A DNA stretch of 5,565 bases from Acidobacteriota bacterium (lineage in GTDB: Bacteria; Acidobacteriota; Terriglobia; Terriglobales; Acidobacteriaceae): positions 1 to 5,565 of the forward strand of contig JAJZCX010000118.1 in assembly GCA_021851625.1 (NCBI GenBank). The letters run 5' to 3'. This document shows, in pieces, positions 4,035-5,565 of the stretch. Position numbers and translations under genes: made by a program. The notes beneath the pieces were generated by a model, which made no database searches, was not told where the DNA came from, and worked only from the letters and a program-made list of their open reading frames with translations. Position 1 is the first letter of the stretch. Each line of letters opens with the position of its first letter.

Positions 4035-5565
4035 ATGACGGTAGAGCGGCAAAACAGGGGTATGCAGTGCAAGGCGCAGCGCACGCTGCACGCAAGCTGG
4101 ACGATTCCAGCAATGCTGACGGGCGCGTTGTTCGCACTGTCTGTTCCGGCGCTAGCCACGGCCAAAACCACCGCCAAAAATGCCAGCGCGGGCACCGATG
4201 CCGATGCCAATAGCAATCATCGCGCCGAGGCGTACTATCACTTCACGCTGGGCCATTTGTATGAAGACTCCGCCACGGAGAACGGGAATGCCGACCTAGC
4301 CACGCAGGCGGTGGAACAGTTCAAGCTGGCCATGGATTACGACCCCAAGTCTCCTTTTTTGCAGAACAGTCTGGCCGATCTGTACTTCCGCATGGGCAAT
4401 GTGCGCGACGCGGTGAGCGCGGCACAGAGGGTGCTGCAAGATCATCCGAACAATCTGGATGCGCACAAACTACTGGGCCGCGTATATCTCCGCTCGTTGG
4501 GGGATGGCTCCAGCCAGCCGTCACCCGATGTGTTGAATCTGGCCATTGAGCAGTTTCAAACCATCGTGCAACTGGAGCCGAACAAGATTGAGAATCACCT
4601 AATGCTGGGCCAGTTGTATGGGATGAACCACCAAGCGGCCCAGGCACAGGAGCAATTGCAGGCCGCGCACGCCATTGATCCCAACTCGGAGGATGCGGTG
4701 TTGGGTCTGGCGCGGCTCTACAGCAGCCAAGGCGACTGGCAGCATGTGATTCAGGTGCTCAACAGCGTGTCGTTGGACGATCGCACGCCGAAGATTTCCT
4801 TTGTCCTCGGCAGCGCGTATGACCAGGTGCACGATGTGAAAAATGCGATTGCCGCCTATCAGAATGCTCTCGACAACGACCCCGACAATTTGGATGCGCA
4901 GCGCGCGCTGGCTCAGGATTTATTGCAGTCCAACCATCCGCGTCAGGCGCTGAAGCTCTTTGAAGGCATCTCTGCGGAGGATCCCGACGACGTGCAATCG
5001 GATTTACGCGTGGTGGAGTTGGAGCGGGAGCAAGGCCACCTGAACAAGGCGCAAGCCGCGCTGTTGAAGGCGGAAAAGGCTGAGCCGGATTCGGTGGAGG
5101 TGCACTACAATCGTGCGCTACTCGACGAAGCGCAGGGACATTTGCAAAGCGCCGCCGATGGTCTGCAAAAGCTTGTCGTCGGTGCCACACACACCAACAA
5201 CGTGTACACCGATGGCGAAAAAAATAATCTGGCCATCTTTCTCGACCGACTGGCCAATGTGCAGAGAGAGCAAGGCAAGACCGAGGCAGCCATTGCCACC
5301 TACAGGCAATTGATCGCACTCGGCGGCGATTACGCCGAGCACGGCTACCAGGGTGAGATTGATGCCGATCGCGACGCACACGCCTGGCCGCAGGCACTCG
5401 CCACAGCGCAGGAGGCCGTACAGACATTCCCCAAATCCGTGGATCTGCAATTGACGCTGGCCAGTGAACTGGTGGACACGGGCAAGGCCGAGCAGGGCAT
5501 CGCACTGGAAAAATCTCTCCTGCAAACCGCACCCGCCAACGCGGACGCAGCCAAGACGCAGGATG
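4035..5565 (+). CDS. Exported TPR-repeat protein (C-terminus outside the window)
   Basis: The frame is open from ATG 4035 to the right edge: 510 residues with no stop, so the protein is partial. Residues 1-26 are polar and basic (R5, R8, K13, R16). Residues 27-41 are a hydrophobic core ending in VPALA, with a signal-peptidase-like site after A41 or A43, so export to the periplasm or beyond is predicted. A Lys/Ala/Asp-rich linker follows. From residue 64 the protein is almost continuous TPR repeats, about 11 units. Clear ones are 107-140 (with NSLADLYFRMGNVRDAV), 185-218 (HLMLGQLYGMN), 252-285 (SFVLGSAYDQVHDVKNAIAA), 286-319, 354-383 and 396-432. Several end in the typical DP or EP pair. There is an insertion (SLGDGSSQPSPD) inside the third repeat. 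TPRs bind proteins, so a scaffolding role is likely; the partner is unknown. Start choice is uncertain: GGAAAGG lies 14 bases before ATG 4035, and GTG 4011 and ATG 4062 are alternatives. Confidence 0.87.
   Translation, partial: MTVERQNRGMQCKAQRTLHASWTIPAMLTGALFALSVPALATAKTTAKNASAGTDADANSNHRAEAYYHFTLGHLYEDSATENGNADLATQAVEQFKLAMDYDPKSPFLQNSLADLYFRMGNVRDAVSAAQRVLQDHPNNLDAHKLLGRVYLRSLGDGSSQPSPDVLNLAIEQFQTIVQLEPNKIENHLMLGQLYGMNHQAAQAQEQLQAAHAIDPNSEDAVLGLARLYSSQGDWQHVIQVLNSVSLDDRTPKISFVLGSAYDQVHDVKNAIAAYQNALDNDPDNLDAQRALAQDLLQSNHPRQALKLFEGISAEDPDDVQSDLRVVELEREQGHLNKAQAALLKAEKAEPDSVEVHYNRALLDEAQGHLQSAADGLQKLVVGATHTNNVYTDGEKNNLAIFLDRLANVQREQGKTEAAIATYRQLIALGGDYAEHGYQGEIDADRDAHAWPQALATAQEAVQTFPKSVDLQLTLASELVDTGKAEQGIALEKSLLQTAPANADAAKTQD

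Noticed and set aside
3964..4038. 24-codon frame overlapping the TPR start by ATGA
   Set aside because: It has no ribosome binding site, an Arg/Ala/Cys-rich composition and a length compatible with chance.
2615..4216. 533-codon open frame on the minus strand across purH
   Set aside because: It is antisense to a certain purH and rich in His, Arg, Leu and Cys in shadow fashion. It arises from the codon use of purH, and no family is recognisable.
4759..5532. 257-codon minus-strand frame opposite the TPR gene
   Set aside because: It is Arg/Pro/Cys-rich shadow translation. The plus-strand frame has a clear signal peptide and TPR repeats.

Overview
The window is a chromosomal stretch from a GC-rich bacterium. 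It has a minus-strand transporter operon on the left, a divergent and highly structured intergenic region in the middle, and two plus-strand genes on the right. Good Shine-Dalgarno sequences precede most genes. The pairing of a purH gene with an exported TPR protein, and the style of the small proteins, would fit a soil bacterium such as an acidobacterium. That placement is an impression, not a proof, because no rRNA or other taxonomic marker is present.

Left (82-1858, minus strand). Three tightly packed reading frames look like one operon. In transcription order they are a 71-residue protein of unknown function with a strong ribosome binding site, an 11-helix NRAMP/SLC11-family transporter whose start overlaps the end of that small frame, and a 68-residue protein with one predicted membrane helix. 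The transporter keeps the first metal-binding aspartate of the family. It has lost the asparagine of the DPGN motif and the methionine and histidine of the MPH motif. That pattern is known from the NRAMP-related magnesium transporters (NRMT) and not from classical Mn/Fe MntH proteins, so I give no mntH symbol.

Middle (1859-2284). This is a 426-base gene-poor region between divergent genes. It contains a 60-base imperfect hairpin (1977-2036), a smaller hairpin with a GAGA loop (1960-1975), and two copies of a GTGAAA(A)GCC box that can each pair with the same central strand. It also holds two AT-rich inverted repeats that could be operators and a perfect 7-bp hairpin in the purH leader. I could not match any of this to a known riboswitch.

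Right (2285-5565, plus strand). A complete purH (bifunctional AICAR transformylase / IMP cyclohydrolase, the last two steps of IMP synthesis) begins at a GTG behind a good ribosome binding site. After a 166-base gap comes an exported protein built almost entirely of TPR repeats, which runs off the right edge.

The most interesting part is the NRMT-like transporter with a small protein on each side, one of which might act as a leader peptide, set downstream of a switch-like RNA or palindromic repeat. No mobile element, CRISPR array, tRNA or rRNA was seen.
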